From Brachybacterium epidermidis (lineage in GTDB: Bacteria; Actinomycetota; Actinomycetes; Actinomycetales; Dermabacteraceae), in contig NZ_JADEYR010000011.1 in assembly GCF_015209585.1 (NCBI RefSeq), positions 1 to 64,000 on the forward strand: a DNA stretch of 64,000 bases, in the 5' to 3' direction. Position numbers and translations under genes: made by a program. Below the pieces are notes generated by a model that saw only the letters and a list, made by a program, of their open reading frames with translations, was not told the origin of the DNA and did no database searches. This document shows positions 1 to 8,728 of this stretch, in pieces (positions within the stretch are counted from its first letter, which is position 1; the number at the start of each line of letters is the position of its first letter).

Positions 1-1
1 G

Positions 2-940
2 TGGGTCACCGAGACCGTGGGCTGGAGGATCGTGTTCCTGGCGGTGCCGCTGCTGGTGGTGCCGGCGAGGCTGCTGCTGCAGGACCCGACGGGCGCGGCC
101 TCCGTGCCCGGTGATGCCTCGGCCGACGACGGTGCGACCTCGCGCGCACCTCGGCCCCCGGTGCTGGCGGCCTGCGCTGCAGCCCTGGGGGTGGCCGCGC
201 TGTCGGTGATCGGCGAGCAGGCCGACGGCTCGCTCTCCCCCGTGACCGTGGCACTGCTGGCGGTGGCCGTCGCCGTCGTGGTCGTCGCCGTGCCGCGCCT
301 GCTGCCGCGCACCGTGCTGCTGTCCCCGGACCGGGTGGGGCGCCTGGTGCTGGCGCGCGGCGTGCTGGCGGCCTCGTTCGTGCTGGCTGAGGTGTACCTG
401 CCTCTGCAGCTGGTGGCGCGGTACGGGATGAGCGCGGCCCACGCCGGCCTGATCCTCACCGTCACCACCATTACCTGGTTCACCGGTTCGTGGATGGCGG
501 GCCGGGAGATGCTGCCCGAACGGGTGCGCATCTCCGCGGGGGCCGCGGCGATGGCGGTGGGCACGGCCGCGACCGCGGCAGTGCTGCTCACGCACCACTC
601 CCCCTGGCTGGCCGGGCTGACCTGGTGCCCGACCGGGCTGGGCATGGGCCTTTCCTACACCTCCACCTCGATCCTCACCATGCGCCGCTCCCATGCCTCC
701 CGGCAGGGTCGCAACTCCGCCGCGCTGCAGATGGCGGAGGCGCTCGCGCAGGCGGTGATGCTGGCCCTGACGGGTGTGGCCTTCCAGCTGCTGCTGCAGC
801 GGCACGGCGAGACCTCTCCCGCTCCCTACGGTGCGGTGCTCGCGGCGGCGACCGCGCTGGCCGTCCTCGCGATGATGGTGGGGGTGGCGGTGCGTCGTCG
901 GGCGCCGCAGCGGCCCCCGGGTCTGCGCGGGGGCCGCTAG
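2..940 (+). CDS. MFS transporter, C-terminal part (5' end outside window)
   Basis: This is the C-terminal part of a major facilitator superfamily drug/solute exporter. The frame is open from the first base, so the start lies upstream of the window. It opens with a GWRIVFLAVP stretch, like the GWRWiFliNvP signature of the DHA2 14-helix family, followed by alternating hydrophobic segments typical of the last seven or so membrane helices. The tail is short and Arg/Gly/Pro-rich. The gene converges on the dehydrogenase at 963, and a GC hairpin spans its stop codon. Substrate cannot be read from the sequence. Family membership is fairly sure; the DHA2 assignment is less sure because the N-terminal half is missing. 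Confidence 0.75.
   Translation, partial: WVTETVGWRIVFLAVPLLVVPARLLLQDPTGAASVPGDASADDGATSRAPRPPVLAACAAALGVAALSVIGEQADGSLSPVTVALLAVAVAVVVVAVPRLLPRTVLLSPDRVGRLVLARGVLAASFVLAEVYLPLQLVARYGMSAAHAGLILTVTTITWFTGSWMAGREMLPERVRISAGAAAMAVGTAATAAVLLTHHSPWLAGLTWCPTGLGMGLSYTSTSILTMRRSHASRQGRNSAALQMAEALAQAVMLALTGVAFQLLLQRHGETSPAPYGAVLAAATALAVLAMMVGVAVRRRAPQRPPGLRGGR
910..937. terminator. Hairpin at convergent gene ends
   Basis: A perfect 10-bp inverted repeat (GCGGCCCCCG / CGGGGGCCGC, 8-nt loop) covers the last codons of the MFS gene, just before the convergent stop of the dehydrogenase at 963. There is no T-tract, so termination in either direction is an inference. Confidence 0.4.
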
Positions 941-962
941 GCGATCGGTCGGTCTCGCGCGC

Positions 963-2099
963 TCAGTGCGCGGTGTGCAGCTCCGGCTCCGGCAGTCCGC
1001 GCCGGGCCCGCACCCGACGGGAGAGCTGCTCGGCCGCGCGCAGTGCCGTGTACACCATCTCCGCGGTCACCTCGAAGGGCATCGCGTGGATGGTCTCGCC
1101 CTCCACCACCGCCGCCTCGGAGACGGCGCGCAGCTCCTTCTCGTCCTCCAGCGTCAGGCCCACCTCGGTGAGGGTGGTGGGCAGGCCCACCAGGGTGCTG
1201 AACTCGATGAAGTCCTCGATCTCCTCGCGCTCGGCTCCCTCCAGGATGAGCTGCACCGTGGTGCCCAGGTTGACCTTCTCCCCGTGGGTGAGGCCGTGGG
1301 CCTGCGGGGCGGCGGTCAGGGCGTTGTGGATCGCATGGGCCGCGGCGAGGCCCCCGGACTCGAAGCCCAGCCCGGACAGCAGGGTGCAGGCCTCCACGGT
1401 GGCCTCCAGGGCGGGGGTGACGGCCTTCGCCTCGACGGCATCGATGGCGGCCAGTGCGTTCTCGTGCAGCAGCTCCCAGGCCAGGTGCGCCGGTGCGGTC
1501 GCCGAACGGGTGGGGCGTGCACCGGCCATGGTGTCGCTGCGTCCTCGCGCGGTGGCGCGAGCCTCGATCCAGGTGGCCAGGGCGTCACCGATGCCGCCCA
1601 CCAGGAAGCGCACCGGGGCGTTCGCGACCACCGCGGTGTCGATCAGCACCAGGTCGGGGTTGCGGGGGAAGAAGCGGTACTCCAGGAACTCGCCGTCCTC
1701 GGTGTAGATCACCGAGAGGGCCGAGGTGGGAGCATCGGAGGAGGCGGCGGTGGGGACGGACGCCCAGCGGATGTCGGCCAGGTGACCGGCGGCCTTGGCG
1801 GCGTCGATGGCCGAGCCGCCGCCCAGGCCCACGATCACTCCGTGGCTGCCGGAGCGGATCTTCTCCACCAGGGAGTCCACGGCCTCGGGGGTGGCGTAGC
1901 GACCGAAGCCCACGCGCTCGAAGGCGATGTCGGCGGCCTTCAGTCCGGCGCTGACGGACTCGCCGACCAGGTCCCACACGGTGTCGTCGGCCACGATCAA
2001 GGGGTTTGCGCCGAGCGGGGCCAGATGGGTGCCGAGCTCCTCGAGCACGCCGGGTCCCTGCACGTACGTCGAGGGGCTGGTGAAGATGGTGGTGGGCAT
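963..2099 (-). CDS. gldA: Glycerol dehydrogenase (iron-type alcohol dehydrogenase family)
   Basis: Cytoplasmic NAD-dependent oxidation of glycerol to dihydroxyacetone. The 378-residue length fits GldA (about 365-380). The N-terminal half carries the NAD-binding GLGGGSAID motif near residue 92. The three metal ligands of the family are in place: Asp172 (GGIGDALATW), His255 (AAHAIHN) and His272 (HGLTHGEKV), as in zinc-dependent GldA. The ATG at 2099 has a GGAGG 8 nt upstream. Upstream lies an AT-rich palindrome, suggesting regulation. There is no dihydroxyacetone kinase or glycerol facilitator nearby, so the physiological substrate (glycerol or another 1,2-diol) is not fixed by context. Confidence 0.88.
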   Translation of the reverse strand: MPTTIFTSPSTYVQGPGVLEELGTHLAPLGANPLIVADDTVWDLVGESVSAGLKAADIAFERVGFGRYATPEAVDSLVEKIRSGSHGVIVGLGGGSAIDAAKAAGHLADIRWASVPTAASSDAPTSALSVIYTEDGEFLEYRFFPRNPDLVLIDTAVVANAPVRFLVGGIGDALATWIEARATARGRSDTMAGARPTRSATAPAHLAWELLHENALAAIDAVEAKAVTPALEATVEACTLLSGLGFESGGLAAAHAIHNALTAAPQAHGLTHGEKVNLGTTVQLILEGAEREEIEDFIEFSTLVGLPTTLTEVGLTLEDEKELRAVSEAAVVEGETIHAMPFEVTAEMVYTALRAAEQLSRRVRARRGLPEPELHTAH

Positions 2100-2113
2100 G
2101 GGGAGGACCTCCG

Positions 2114-2131
2114 TTGTTAAGCAATTTACAA
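2114..2131. promoter_or_regulatory. AT-rich imperfect palindrome, candidate operator/promoter of gldA
   Basis: TTGTTAAGCAATTTACAA has 7-nt arms with one mismatch around a 4-nt centre. It sits 15 bp upstream of the gldA start, inside a 91-bp divergent gap, and is the most AT-rich spot in the area. It may be an operator overlapping the gldA promoter. No regulator gene is adjacent. Confidence 0.35.
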
Positions 2132-2190
2132 GGCGGTGATGTCAGCGTATTCCCGGTGCGTGGCCGGCCGCCAGAGGTCGGAGGTCCCGG

Positions 2191-4032
2191 ATGTCAGTAC
2201 TGTGGTTCCCGAGCCGAGAGGACGGGGGTGGGATGCGAACGGACCGACCTCCTCCACCCCCGCGCAGCGCTGCCGCGCGCTGGTGCGTGCTGGGAGGGTT
2301 GCCGAACGGCCGCCTCGCCCTGGTGGAGCTCACGGCCGACGGCAGCCCCATCAGCACCACGCAGCTCGATGCCGCACAGCTCCCGGAGCTGGTGGCGCAG
2401 CAGGAGGGCGCCGCCCGCCGTGACGGGGCCTCGCCACCGCGCTGGGTGTGGGCCGATGCCGCCGCGTGGTACCCGCAGCTGCTCGCCGCCGGGATCCGCG
2501 TGGAGCGCTGCCATGACCTGCGCCTGGTGCACACGATCCTGCGGCATTCGCAGCGCGTGCAGGATCACGCGCCGATCCGCGGCGCCGACGCCTGGGACGT
2601 GCCCGTGCTGCCCCCGGTCACGGAGTCACCGTCGGCCGGGGCCACCCTGTTCGACGTGGACAACGGCACCGCCGCGCGCGGTGCCGTGCCCGCGGGCATC
2701 GACGAGGTCCTCGCCGAGTTCACCCGTCAGCGCGCCGCCATCGAGAGCGCGAGGGAGCTGAGCAGTGACCGGGCTCGGCTGCGACTGCTGGTCGCAGCGG
2801 AGTCCGCGGGTGCGCTGATCGCCGCAGAACTGCAGGCCGCCGGGATCCCTTGGGACGTCGCCGAGCACGATCGCATCCTCACCGAGCAGCTGGGGCCCCG
2901 GCCTCGCTTCGGGCAGGTGCCGGAGCTTGTGGCGCACAAGGCCGCGCAGGTGCGGGACGCTCTGGGCGATCCGCTGCTGAGCATCGAGTCCCAGCCGCGG
3001 CTGCTGCGCGCTCTGCACCGGGCCGGTGTCGACGTGCGGTCAACCTCGCAGTGGGAGCTCATGGGGCACGGGCATCCCGCGATCGCGCCGCTGCTGCAGT
3101 ACAAGAAGATGGTGCGGCTGCTGACGGCGAACGGGTGGGCGTGGATGGACGAATGGGTGCACGAGGGCCGGTACCGGCCGGTGTACGTCCCCGGGGGCGT
3201 GGTCACCGGGCGGTGGGCCTCCAGCGGCGGTGGCGCGCTGCAGATCCCCCGTCAGCTGCGACCCGCGCTGCGCGCCGACCCCGGGTGGCGCCTGGTCAGT
3301 GCCGACGTCGCCCAGCTGGAGCCGCGGGTGCTGGCGGCAATGGCGAACGACCAGGGCATGATCAGGGCCGGGGCCGGCACCGACCTGTACGCGGGGATCG
3401 TCGCCGCGGGCGTGGTGGCCACCCGCCAGGAGGCGAAGGTGGGGGTGCTGGGTGCCCTGTACGGCGGCACCACCGGGGACAGCGGCCGGATCGTTCCGCG
3501 ACTGCGGCGCACGTTCCCGCGGGCGATGGCCCTGGTGGACGACGCCGCTCGGCTGGGCGAGGCCGGGGGCACGGTATCGACCTGGCTGGGCCGCTCCTCT
3601 CCCCCGGCCGATGCCGCGTGGACCTCGGCACAGCAGGCCGCGAACCTGCCCGACGCCTCGACTGCCGAACAGGAGCGGACCCGCCGCTCGGCGCGCGATC
3701 GGGGACGCTTCACCCGCAACTTCGTGGTGCAGGGCACCGCCGCGGAATGGGCACTGAGCTGGATGGCCGGGCTGCGACTGGCCCTGTCGCGCTTCGAGGA
3801 GGTGCCGGAGAATCAGGCGGCGCGGGCGTCAGGTCCCGCGTTCGCGCGCCGCGCGCACCTGGCGTTCTTCCTGCACGACGAGGTGATCGTGCACGCTCCC
3901 GCCGCGGAGGCCGAGCAGGCCGCTCACGCCATCCAGGAAGCGGCCGACGCGGCCGGGCTCCTGCTGTTCCCCGGCAGCGGTATCGACTTCCCCCTGGACC
4001 TCGCGATCACCGAGCGCTCCGAGGAGAAGTGA
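2191..4032 (+). CDS. Bifunctional 3'-5' exonuclease/DNA polymerase-like protein (second family-A polymerase)
   Basis: Family-A DNA polymerase-like protein of 613 residues without the 5'-nuclease domain; a separate full-length polA lies at 14394-17075. Motif A is present in altered form, DVAQLEPR (Asp372, with Glu377 at the steric-gate position; usual form DYSQIELR). Motif B is RQEAKVGVLGALYG, with Arg412, Lys416 and the YG pair. Motif C is LHDEV, with catalytic Asp563. Both metal-binding aspartates therefore remain. The N-terminal 200 residues would be the degenerate exonuclease region. The protein resembles the actinobacterial family annotated as bifunctional 3'-5' exonuclease/DNA polymerase; its cell role is not established. 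The ATG at 2191 is chosen because GGAGGT lies 5 nt upstream; Met15 (2233) is an alternative. It converges on uvrB with only 4 bp between stops, which suggests but does not prove a repair role. Confidence 0.8.
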   Translation: MSVLWFPSREDGGGMRTDRPPPPPRSAAARWCVLGGLPNGRLALVELTADGSPISTTQLDAAQLPELVAQQEGAARRDGASPPRWVWADAAAWYPQLLAAGIRVERCHDLRLVHTILRHSQRVQDHAPIRGADAWDVPVLPPVTESPSAGATLFDVDNGTAARGAVPAGIDEVLAEFTRQRAAIESARELSSDRARLRLLVAAESAGALIAAELQAAGIPWDVAEHDRILTEQLGPRPRFGQVPELVAHKAAQVRDALGDPLLSIESQPRLLRALHRAGVDVRSTSQWELMGHGHPAIAPLLQYKKMVRLLTANGWAWMDEWVHEGRYRPVYVPGGVVTGRWASSGGGALQIPRQLRPALRADPGWRLVSADVAQLEPRVLAAMANDQGMIRAGAGTDLYAGIVAAGVVATRQEAKVGVLGALYGGTTGDSGRIVPRLRRTFPRAMALVDDAARLGEAGGTVSTWLGRSSPPADAAWTSAQQAANLPDASTAEQERTRRSARDRGRFTRNFVVQGTAAEWALSWMAGLRLALSRFEEVPENQAARASGPAFARRAHLAFFLHDEVIVHAPAAEAEQAAHAIQEAADAAGLLLFPGSGIDFPLDLAITERSEEK

Positions 4033-4036
4033 GCGG

Positions 4037-6142
4037 TCAGGAGGAGCGCTGCACGCGCCGCAGCTCCTTCTTCAGCTCCTGCACCTCGTCGCGCAGGCGG
4101 GCAGCAACCTCGAACTGCAACGACTCCGCCGCCTGGTGCATCTGGGCGGTGATCTCGTCGATCATGCCGGTGAGCGCACCCACCGGGTCGTCTCCCAGGT
4201 CCACGGTGCGGCCGCTGACCGCGTCGATCGCATTGGCGCGGGCACGGTCCCGGGCCACCCGCTCCTTGCCGGAGCGGTAGTCGGTGGACATCAGGGTGTC
4301 GGTGTCGATGTCCTCCCGGGCCAGCATGTCGGTGACGTCCGCGATGCGCTTGCGCAGCGGGGTGGGGTCTATCCCGTGCTCGGTGTTGTACGCGATCTGC
4401 TTCTCACGGCGACGGTTGGTCTCGTCGATCGCCGACTGCATCGACTCGGTGACGGTGTCCGCGTACATGTGCACCTGCCCGGAGACGTTGCGGGCGGCAC
4501 GGCCGATGGTCTGGATCAGCGAGGTGCGCGAGCGCAGGAAGCCCTCCTTGTCGGCGTCGAGGATCGACACCAGCGACACCTCGGGCAGGTCCAGGCCCTC
4601 GCGCAGCAGGTTGATGCCCACCAGCACGTCGAACTCGCCCTTGCGCAGGGACCGCAGCAGCTCCACGCGACGCAGGGTCTCCACGTCGGAGTGCAGGTAC
4701 TGCACCCGCACGCCGTTCTCCAGCAGGTAGTCGGTGAGGTCCTCGGCCATGCGCTTGGTCAGGGTGGTGACCAGGACGCGCTCATCGGCGGCGACCCGCT
4801 TCTCGATCTCCTCGCGCAGATCGTCGATCTGTCCCTTCACGGGTTTGACGATCACCTCGGGGTCGACCAGGCCGGTGGGGCGGATGATCTGCTCGACCAC
4901 GCCGTGCGACCGCTCCAGCTCGTAGTCCGCGGGAGTGGCGGAGAGGTAGACCGTCTGCCCGGTGCGCTCGGTGAACTCGCCGAAGGTGAGGGGCCGGTTG
5001 TCCAGGGCGCTGGGCAGGCGGAACCCGAAGTCCACCAGCGTGCGCTTGCGGGAGCGGTCCCCCTCGAACATGGCACCGATCTGCGGGATCGTCACGTGGG
5101 ATTCGTCGACCACCAGCAGGAAGTCCTCGGGGAAGTAGTCCAGCAGAGTGTTGGGCGGCGTGCCCGGGCCGCGGCCGTCCAGGTGGCGGGAGTAGTTCTC
5201 CACGCCGTTGGTGCTGCCCGTCTGCCGCAGCATCTCCAGATCGTGGCCGGTGCGCATCCGCAGGCGCTGCGCCTCCAGCAGCTTCTGCTGGCTCTCGAGC
5301 TCCTCCAGTCGCTCTCCCAGCTCCACCTCGATCGAGTCGATCGCGCGGGCCAGGCGCTCGGGACCGGCCACGTAGTGGGAGGCCGGGAACACGTGGATCT
5401 GATCCTCCTCGCGGATCACCTCACCGGTCATGGGGTGCAGCGTGTACAGGGCGTCGATCTCGTCGCCGAAGAACTCGATGCGCAGTGCGAGCTCCTCGTA
5501 CATGGGGATGATCTCGACCGTGTCGCCGCGCACCCGGAAGGTGCCGCGCTCGAAGGCCACGTCGTTGCGGTCGTACTGCATGTCCACGAAGCGGCGCAGC
5601 AGCTCGTCACGGTCCAGGGCGTCCCCGCGGGAGAGCCGCACCATGCGGTCCACGTACTCCTGGGGGGTGCCCAGGCCGTAGATGCAGGACACGGAGGAGA
5701 CCACCACCACGTCGCGCCGGGTGAGCAGGGAGTTGGTGGCGCTGTGGCGCAGTCGCTCCACCTCCGCGTTGATGGAGGAGTCCTTCTCGATGTAGGTGTC
5801 CGACTGCGGGACGTACGCCTCGGGCTGGTAGTAGTCGTAGTACGAGACGAAGTACTCCACCGCGTTGTGGGGCAGCAGCTCGCGGAACTCGCTGGCCAGC
5901 TGGGCGGCGAGGGTCTTGTTGTGGGCCATCACCAGGGTGGGCCGCTGCAGCTGCTCGATCAGCCAGGCGGTGGTGGCGCTCTTGCCGGTGCCGGTGGCGC
6001 CCAGCAGCACCACGTCCTGCTCGCCGCGGTTGATCCGCTCGGTGAGCTCCTTGATGGCCTGCGGCTGATCGCCGGAGGGCGTGTAGTCCGAGACGACCTC
6101 GAAGGGGTGCTCGGCGCGGACCAGATCGGTGACAGGACGCAT
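4037..6142 (-). CDS. uvrB: UvrABC excinuclease subunit B
   Basis: DNA-damage recognition helicase of nucleotide excision repair; it is loaded by UvrA and recruits UvrC. The 701-residue length is normal. Walker A is GATGTGKS (about residue 48). The beta-hairpin used for damage sensing is seen as [12 protein letters not shown] (about 103-114), followed by the DESH helicase box, and the conserved QTIGRAARN motif VI is present. The C-terminal UVR domain that contacts UvrC closes the protein ([17 protein letters not shown]). It lies 9 bp downstream of coaE, the same order as in Mycobacterium. A TAGCAT -10 element sits exactly 6 nt before the ATG and no Shine-Dalgarno is evident, so the gene may also be made as a leaderless mRNA. 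No LexA box was recognised. Confidence 0.97.
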   Translation of the reverse strand: MRPVTDLVRAEHPFEVVSDYTPSGDQPQAIKELTERINRGEQDVVLLGATGTGKSATTAWLIEQLQRPTLVMAHNKTLAAQLASEFRELLPHNAVEYFVSYYDYYQPEAYVPQSDTYIEKDSSINAEVERLRHSATNSLLTRRDVVVVSSVSCIYGLGTPQEYVDRMVRLSRGDALDRDELLRRFVDMQYDRNDVAFERGTFRVRGDTVEIIPMYEELALRIEFFGDEIDALYTLHPMTGEVIREEDQIHVFPASHYVAGPERLARAIDSIEVELGERLEELESQQKLLEAQRLRMRTGHDLEMLRQTGSTNGVENYSRHLDGRGPGTPPNTLLDYFPEDFLLVVDESHVTIPQIGAMFEGDRSRKRTLVDFGFRLPSALDNRPLTFGEFTERTGQTVYLSATPADYELERSHGVVEQIIRPTGLVDPEVIVKPVKGQIDDLREEIEKRVAADERVLVTTLTKRMAEDLTDYLLENGVRVQYLHSDVETLRRVELLRSLRKGEFDVLVGINLLREGLDLPEVSLVSILDADKEGFLRSRTSLIQTIGRAARNVSGQVHMYADTVTESMQSAIDETNRRREKQIAYNTEHGIDPTPLRKRIADVTDMLAREDIDTDTLMSTDYRSGKERVARDRARANAIDAVSGRTVDLGDDPVGALTGMIDEITAQMHQAAESLQFEVAARLRDEVQELKKELRRVQRSS

Positions 6143-6148
6143 GCGTCG

Positions 6149-6154
6149 ATGCTA
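6149..6154 (-). promoter_or_regulatory. Leaderless-type -10 element of uvrB (TAGCAT)
   Basis: TAGCAT (fits TANNNT) ends 6 nt before the uvrB ATG, the spacing expected when transcription starts on the initiator A. Its TAG is also the coaE stop codon. coaE has the same hexamer at the same spacing. Confidence 0.5.
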
Positions 6155-6835
6155 CGTCGCGGTGCTGACGAACCGCCCTGTGCCGTTGCGCGCACCGGTA
6201 CTCGACCCCCGCGCCTGCGCGATGATGCGCGCACGTTCGAGTGCCCTCAGTGACCGCTCCCGCAGCTCCTGGATCCCGGCGTTGTTGAGGATCAGCAGGT
6301 GGCAGCGATGGATCCGCTCCAGATCGGTCACCTGGGCGGCCATCACCGACTCGACGTAGCCGCGATCACGGCCGCGGTCGCGCACCACTCGGTCGATGCG
6401 GTCGCGGTGACGGGCGATCACCCCGGCCACCGCGTCGTACTCGCCCTCGCGATGCTTCTCCAGCAGCAGGGGGTTGTCGTGCACCACCAGCGCCGCGCCC
6501 GCCGCGCGAGCGGCCTCCTCCTCGGCACGCACCGCCGCGTCGACCCGCCCCAGCACGATCGCCTCGAGATCCGCTCGCGCCCGGGCATCGGCGAACACCA
6601 GGGTGGCCAGGGCAGAGCGGTCGATGGTGCCGTCGGGCGCCCGGTACTCCTCCCCGAAGCGCGCCACGGCCTCCTCCACACCGGCGCCGGGCACATCCAG
6701 CACGGCCCGTGAGTGCGCATCGAGATCGATCACCGTGTGCCCGGTCTCGCGCCAGATGCGCGCCACCGTGGACTTCCCGGAGCCGATACCACCGGTCAGC
6801 CCGATGCGCAGGAGCGGTCGCTGAACACTGCTCAT
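6152..6835 (-). CDS. coaE: Dephospho-CoA kinase
   Basis: Last step of coenzyme A synthesis: phosphorylation of the 3'-OH of dephospho-CoA by ATP. The P-loop is GLTGGIGSGKST (residues about 12-23). The substrate-binding DLDAHSRAV and later VVHDNPLLLE segments match the family, where the usual form is VxDxPLLxE. Length is 227 residues against about 200 usual. Single-domain here: many actinobacterial CoaE proteins carry a GrpB-like C-terminal domain, which is absent. Its neighbour uvrB is the conserved actinobacterial arrangement, but rpsA, often adjacent, lies 5.8 kb away beyond the aro operon. The ATG is favoured by a leaderless-type TAGCAT 6 nt upstream. Confidence 0.95.
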   Translation of the reverse strand: MSSVQRPLLRIGLTGGIGSGKSTVARIWRETGHTVIDLDAHSRAVLDVPGAGVEEAVARFGEEYRAPDGTIDRSALATLVFADARARADLEAIVLGRVDAAVRAEEEAARAAGAALVVHDNPLLLEKHREGEYDAVAGVIARHRDRIDRVVRDRGRDRGYVESVMAAQVTDLERIHRCHLLILNNAGIQELRERSLRALERARIIAQARGSSTGARNGTGRFVSTAT

Positions 6836-6841
6836 CCCCCG

Positions 6842-6847
6842 ATGCTA
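6842..6847 (-). promoter_or_regulatory. Leaderless-type -10 element of coaE (TAGCAT)
   Basis: TAGCAT with a 6-nt spacer to the coaE ATG. The 9-base string GTAGCATCG is shared with the uvrB promoter. No Shine-Dalgarno is evident, which fits a leaderless transcript. Confidence 0.5.
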
Positions 6848-6935
6848 CGGGCACTCGCGCCGATGGGGCGTCACCTTCGCCACGTGCAGGCGCGCAGCAC
6901 GGCCATCACCGCGGGATCAGCATTACCGTCATCAC

Positions 6936-7940
6936 GTGGACCCGCTCGAACTGCTGATCACCAACGACGTGCTGCGCGCCCTGGACCTGCTGGGCGTGTT
7001 CGTGATGGGCGTGGCCGCCGGTGGTCTGGCGGCCCGGCTCAACTTCGACGCCATGGGCTTCGCGATCATCGGGATCATCGCGGGGCTGGGCGGTGGCCTC
7101 GTTCGCGACCTGATCCTCGACTACGGGGTGCCCGCCGCGTTCTCCGGCCCCTGGTACCTCACCTGCGCCCTGGCCGGCTCCGCCTTCGCCTTCGTGGTGA
7201 ACTCCGAGCGCGCCTGGTGGCGCCGCATCGTCACGGGAATGGACATCACCGCCATGGGACTGTGGGCGGCCACGGGCACCGCGAAGTCCCTGGGCTACGG
7301 GCTGGACGTGCTCCCGGCGATCCTGCTGGGGCTCACCAGTGCCACCGGTGGCGGCATCATGCGCGATGTCCTGGTGGGCCGCATCCCGGCCGTCTTCGGC
7401 GGCGGGCCGCTGTACGCCACCGGTGCCGTGGTGACGGCGGTGCTGACCTGGGCGGTGGTGGCTCTCGGCCTCGACGCCGTCTGGGTGGTGGTCGCGGCGG
7501 CCGCCGGCTCCGGTCTGGCGATGCTGGCCGCCTGGCGCCGCTGGACTCTGCCCGCTCACAGCGAGTGGGAGGTCACGATGTCCGCCACCCAGCTGAAGTC
7601 CATGGTGCGCAGGATCCGTCGGGCCGAGCGCGCGAAGGTGGCAAAGGAGACCGGGGCGATCTCCATCGTGGATGCGAACGAGGACGATCTCGCGGCTGAT
7701 TCCAACTACGAGGAGAGCGCCGAGGAGTACGCCACCCGGATCCTCGGGGAGGAGGGCCCCGATCTGATCCCTGAGGCGGTGGAGGACACCCCCGTCGACC
7801 AGGAGATCAAGGAGCAGGTCGAGGAGAAGGTGGACGAGAGGATCGAGGCGAAGGTCGACGAGGAGATGCAGGCCGAGGAGGGCGCCTGGGTGCGGAAGGG
7901 CCAGGACGGCGAGGAGATCCCCGACCCCATCGGGCACTGA
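6936..7940 (+). CDS. TRIC/UPF0126-type membrane protein with acidic C-terminal tail
   Basis: Integral membrane protein of the trimeric intracellular cation (TRIC) channel-like family (formerly UPF0126, YadS/YicG). Two repeats carry the glycine-rich signature: GLGGGLVRDL (about residue 52) and ATGGGIMRDVLVGRIP (about 137). About seven hydrophobic segments cover residues 10-205. Prokaryotic TRIC proteins are about 200-220 residues; here a 120-residue cytosolic tail follows, first basic (RRIRRAERAKVAK), then a strongly acidic, coiled-coil-like run of E/D/K repeats. The GTG start at 6936 is chosen because the membrane domain begins at once. TACCGT (TANNNT) lies 6 nt before it, which fits a leaderless mRNA. 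Ion selectivity is unknown. Confidence 0.85.
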   Translation: MDPLELLITNDVLRALDLLGVFVMGVAAGGLAARLNFDAMGFAIIGIIAGLGGGLVRDLILDYGVPAAFSGPWYLTCALAGSAFAFVVNSERAWWRRIVTGMDITAMGLWAATGTAKSLGYGLDVLPAILLGLTSATGGGIMRDVLVGRIPAVFGGGPLYATGAVVTAVLTWAVVALGLDAVWVVVAAAAGSGLAMLAAWRRWTLPAHSEWEVTMSATQLKSMVRRIRRAERAKVAKETGAISIVDANEDDLAADSNYEESAEEYATRILGEEGPDLIPEAVEDTPVDQEIKEQVEEKVDERIEAKVDEEMQAEEGAWVRKGQDGEEIPDPIGH

Positions 7941-7955
7941 GACCCGGGTCCGCTC

Positions 7956-8726
7956 TCAGGGACGCAGCAGCTCCAGCATCCGCTCCACGTCATCGACCGC
8001 GAGCTGGCCGGGGGCCGAGGCCTCCCCGGCCGTCGCGAACGTCGCGGCCGAGCCGAACGCCTCCGCGGCCACGCGGCTGACCGCGCCCAGCGACCCCATG
8101 CTGATCGCGATGTGGGGCCCCTCCTGCGCGGCCGCGACCCGGGTGCTCGCGGCCAGCAGGCGCAGCACGTCCTGCGGGTGCTGCGGCATGACGGCCACCT
8201 TGGGCACGTCGACGCCCATGCGTCGCTGAGCCTGCAGCAGCGCCACCAGCTCGTCCTCGCCGGGTGTGGCCCCGAAGTCGTGGAAGGAGCCCACGACGAC
8301 CGCGCGATGCTGCTGCGCTGCCCTCACCACCCGCTGCACCACCTCGGGATCCCGCGACGTCTCCACGTCCACCATGTCCGCATGCCCGGTGGAGACCACC
8401 GCCTCCAGCAGGTCCCCCAGCTCGTGATCGGTCAGCGCGCGCCCCCCGCCCTCCGCGGCGGTGCGCAGGGTGACCAGCAGGCAGCGCTCCTCACCGATGC
8501 TCTCCCGCAGCTGGGGCAGCAGGTTCCGTACCGCGTCCCGGTGCTCGACGGTCCCCGAGCCCGGCGCGTACAGGTCGGTGCGCCATTCCAGGACCCGTGC
8601 AACGGTGCCTGCGGCGGCGGCCGCCTGATCGAGGACCACCTGCTCCTGCGCCCCCGTGAGCGGGACGATGATCTCGGGGCGGCCTGCCCCGAGCTCCACC
8701 CCCCGCACGGTCACCGTCGCCCCCAT
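7956..8726 (-). CDS. aroD: 3-dehydroquinate dehydratase, type I
   Basis: Third step of the shikimate pathway: 3-dehydroquinate to 3-dehydroshikimate via a Schiff base. 256 residues. The type I catalytic set is visible: Glu47 (EWRTDLY), His149 (SFHDF) and Schiff-base Lys176 (VPKVAVMP). The start at 8726 is chosen because homology begins there and it lies 2 nt after the aroB stop; the frame stays open far upstream without resemblance. Last gene of the aroC-aroK-aroB-aroD operon. Actinobacteria more commonly carry the unrelated type II enzyme (aroQ) at this place, so the type I form is of note. Confidence 0.93.
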   Translation of the reverse strand: MGATVTVRGVELGAGRPEIIVPLTGAQEQVVLDQAAAAAGTVARVLEWRTDLYAPGSGTVEHRDAVRNLLPQLRESIGEERCLLVTLRTAAEGGGRALTDHELGDLLEAVVSTGHADMVDVETSRDPEVVQRVVRAAQQHRAVVVGSFHDFGATPGEDELVALLQAQRRMGVDVPKVAVMPQHPQDVLRLLAASTRVAAAQEGPHIAISMGSLGAVSRVAAEAFGSAATFATAGEASAPGQLAVDDVERMLELLRP

Positions 8727-8728
8727 GG

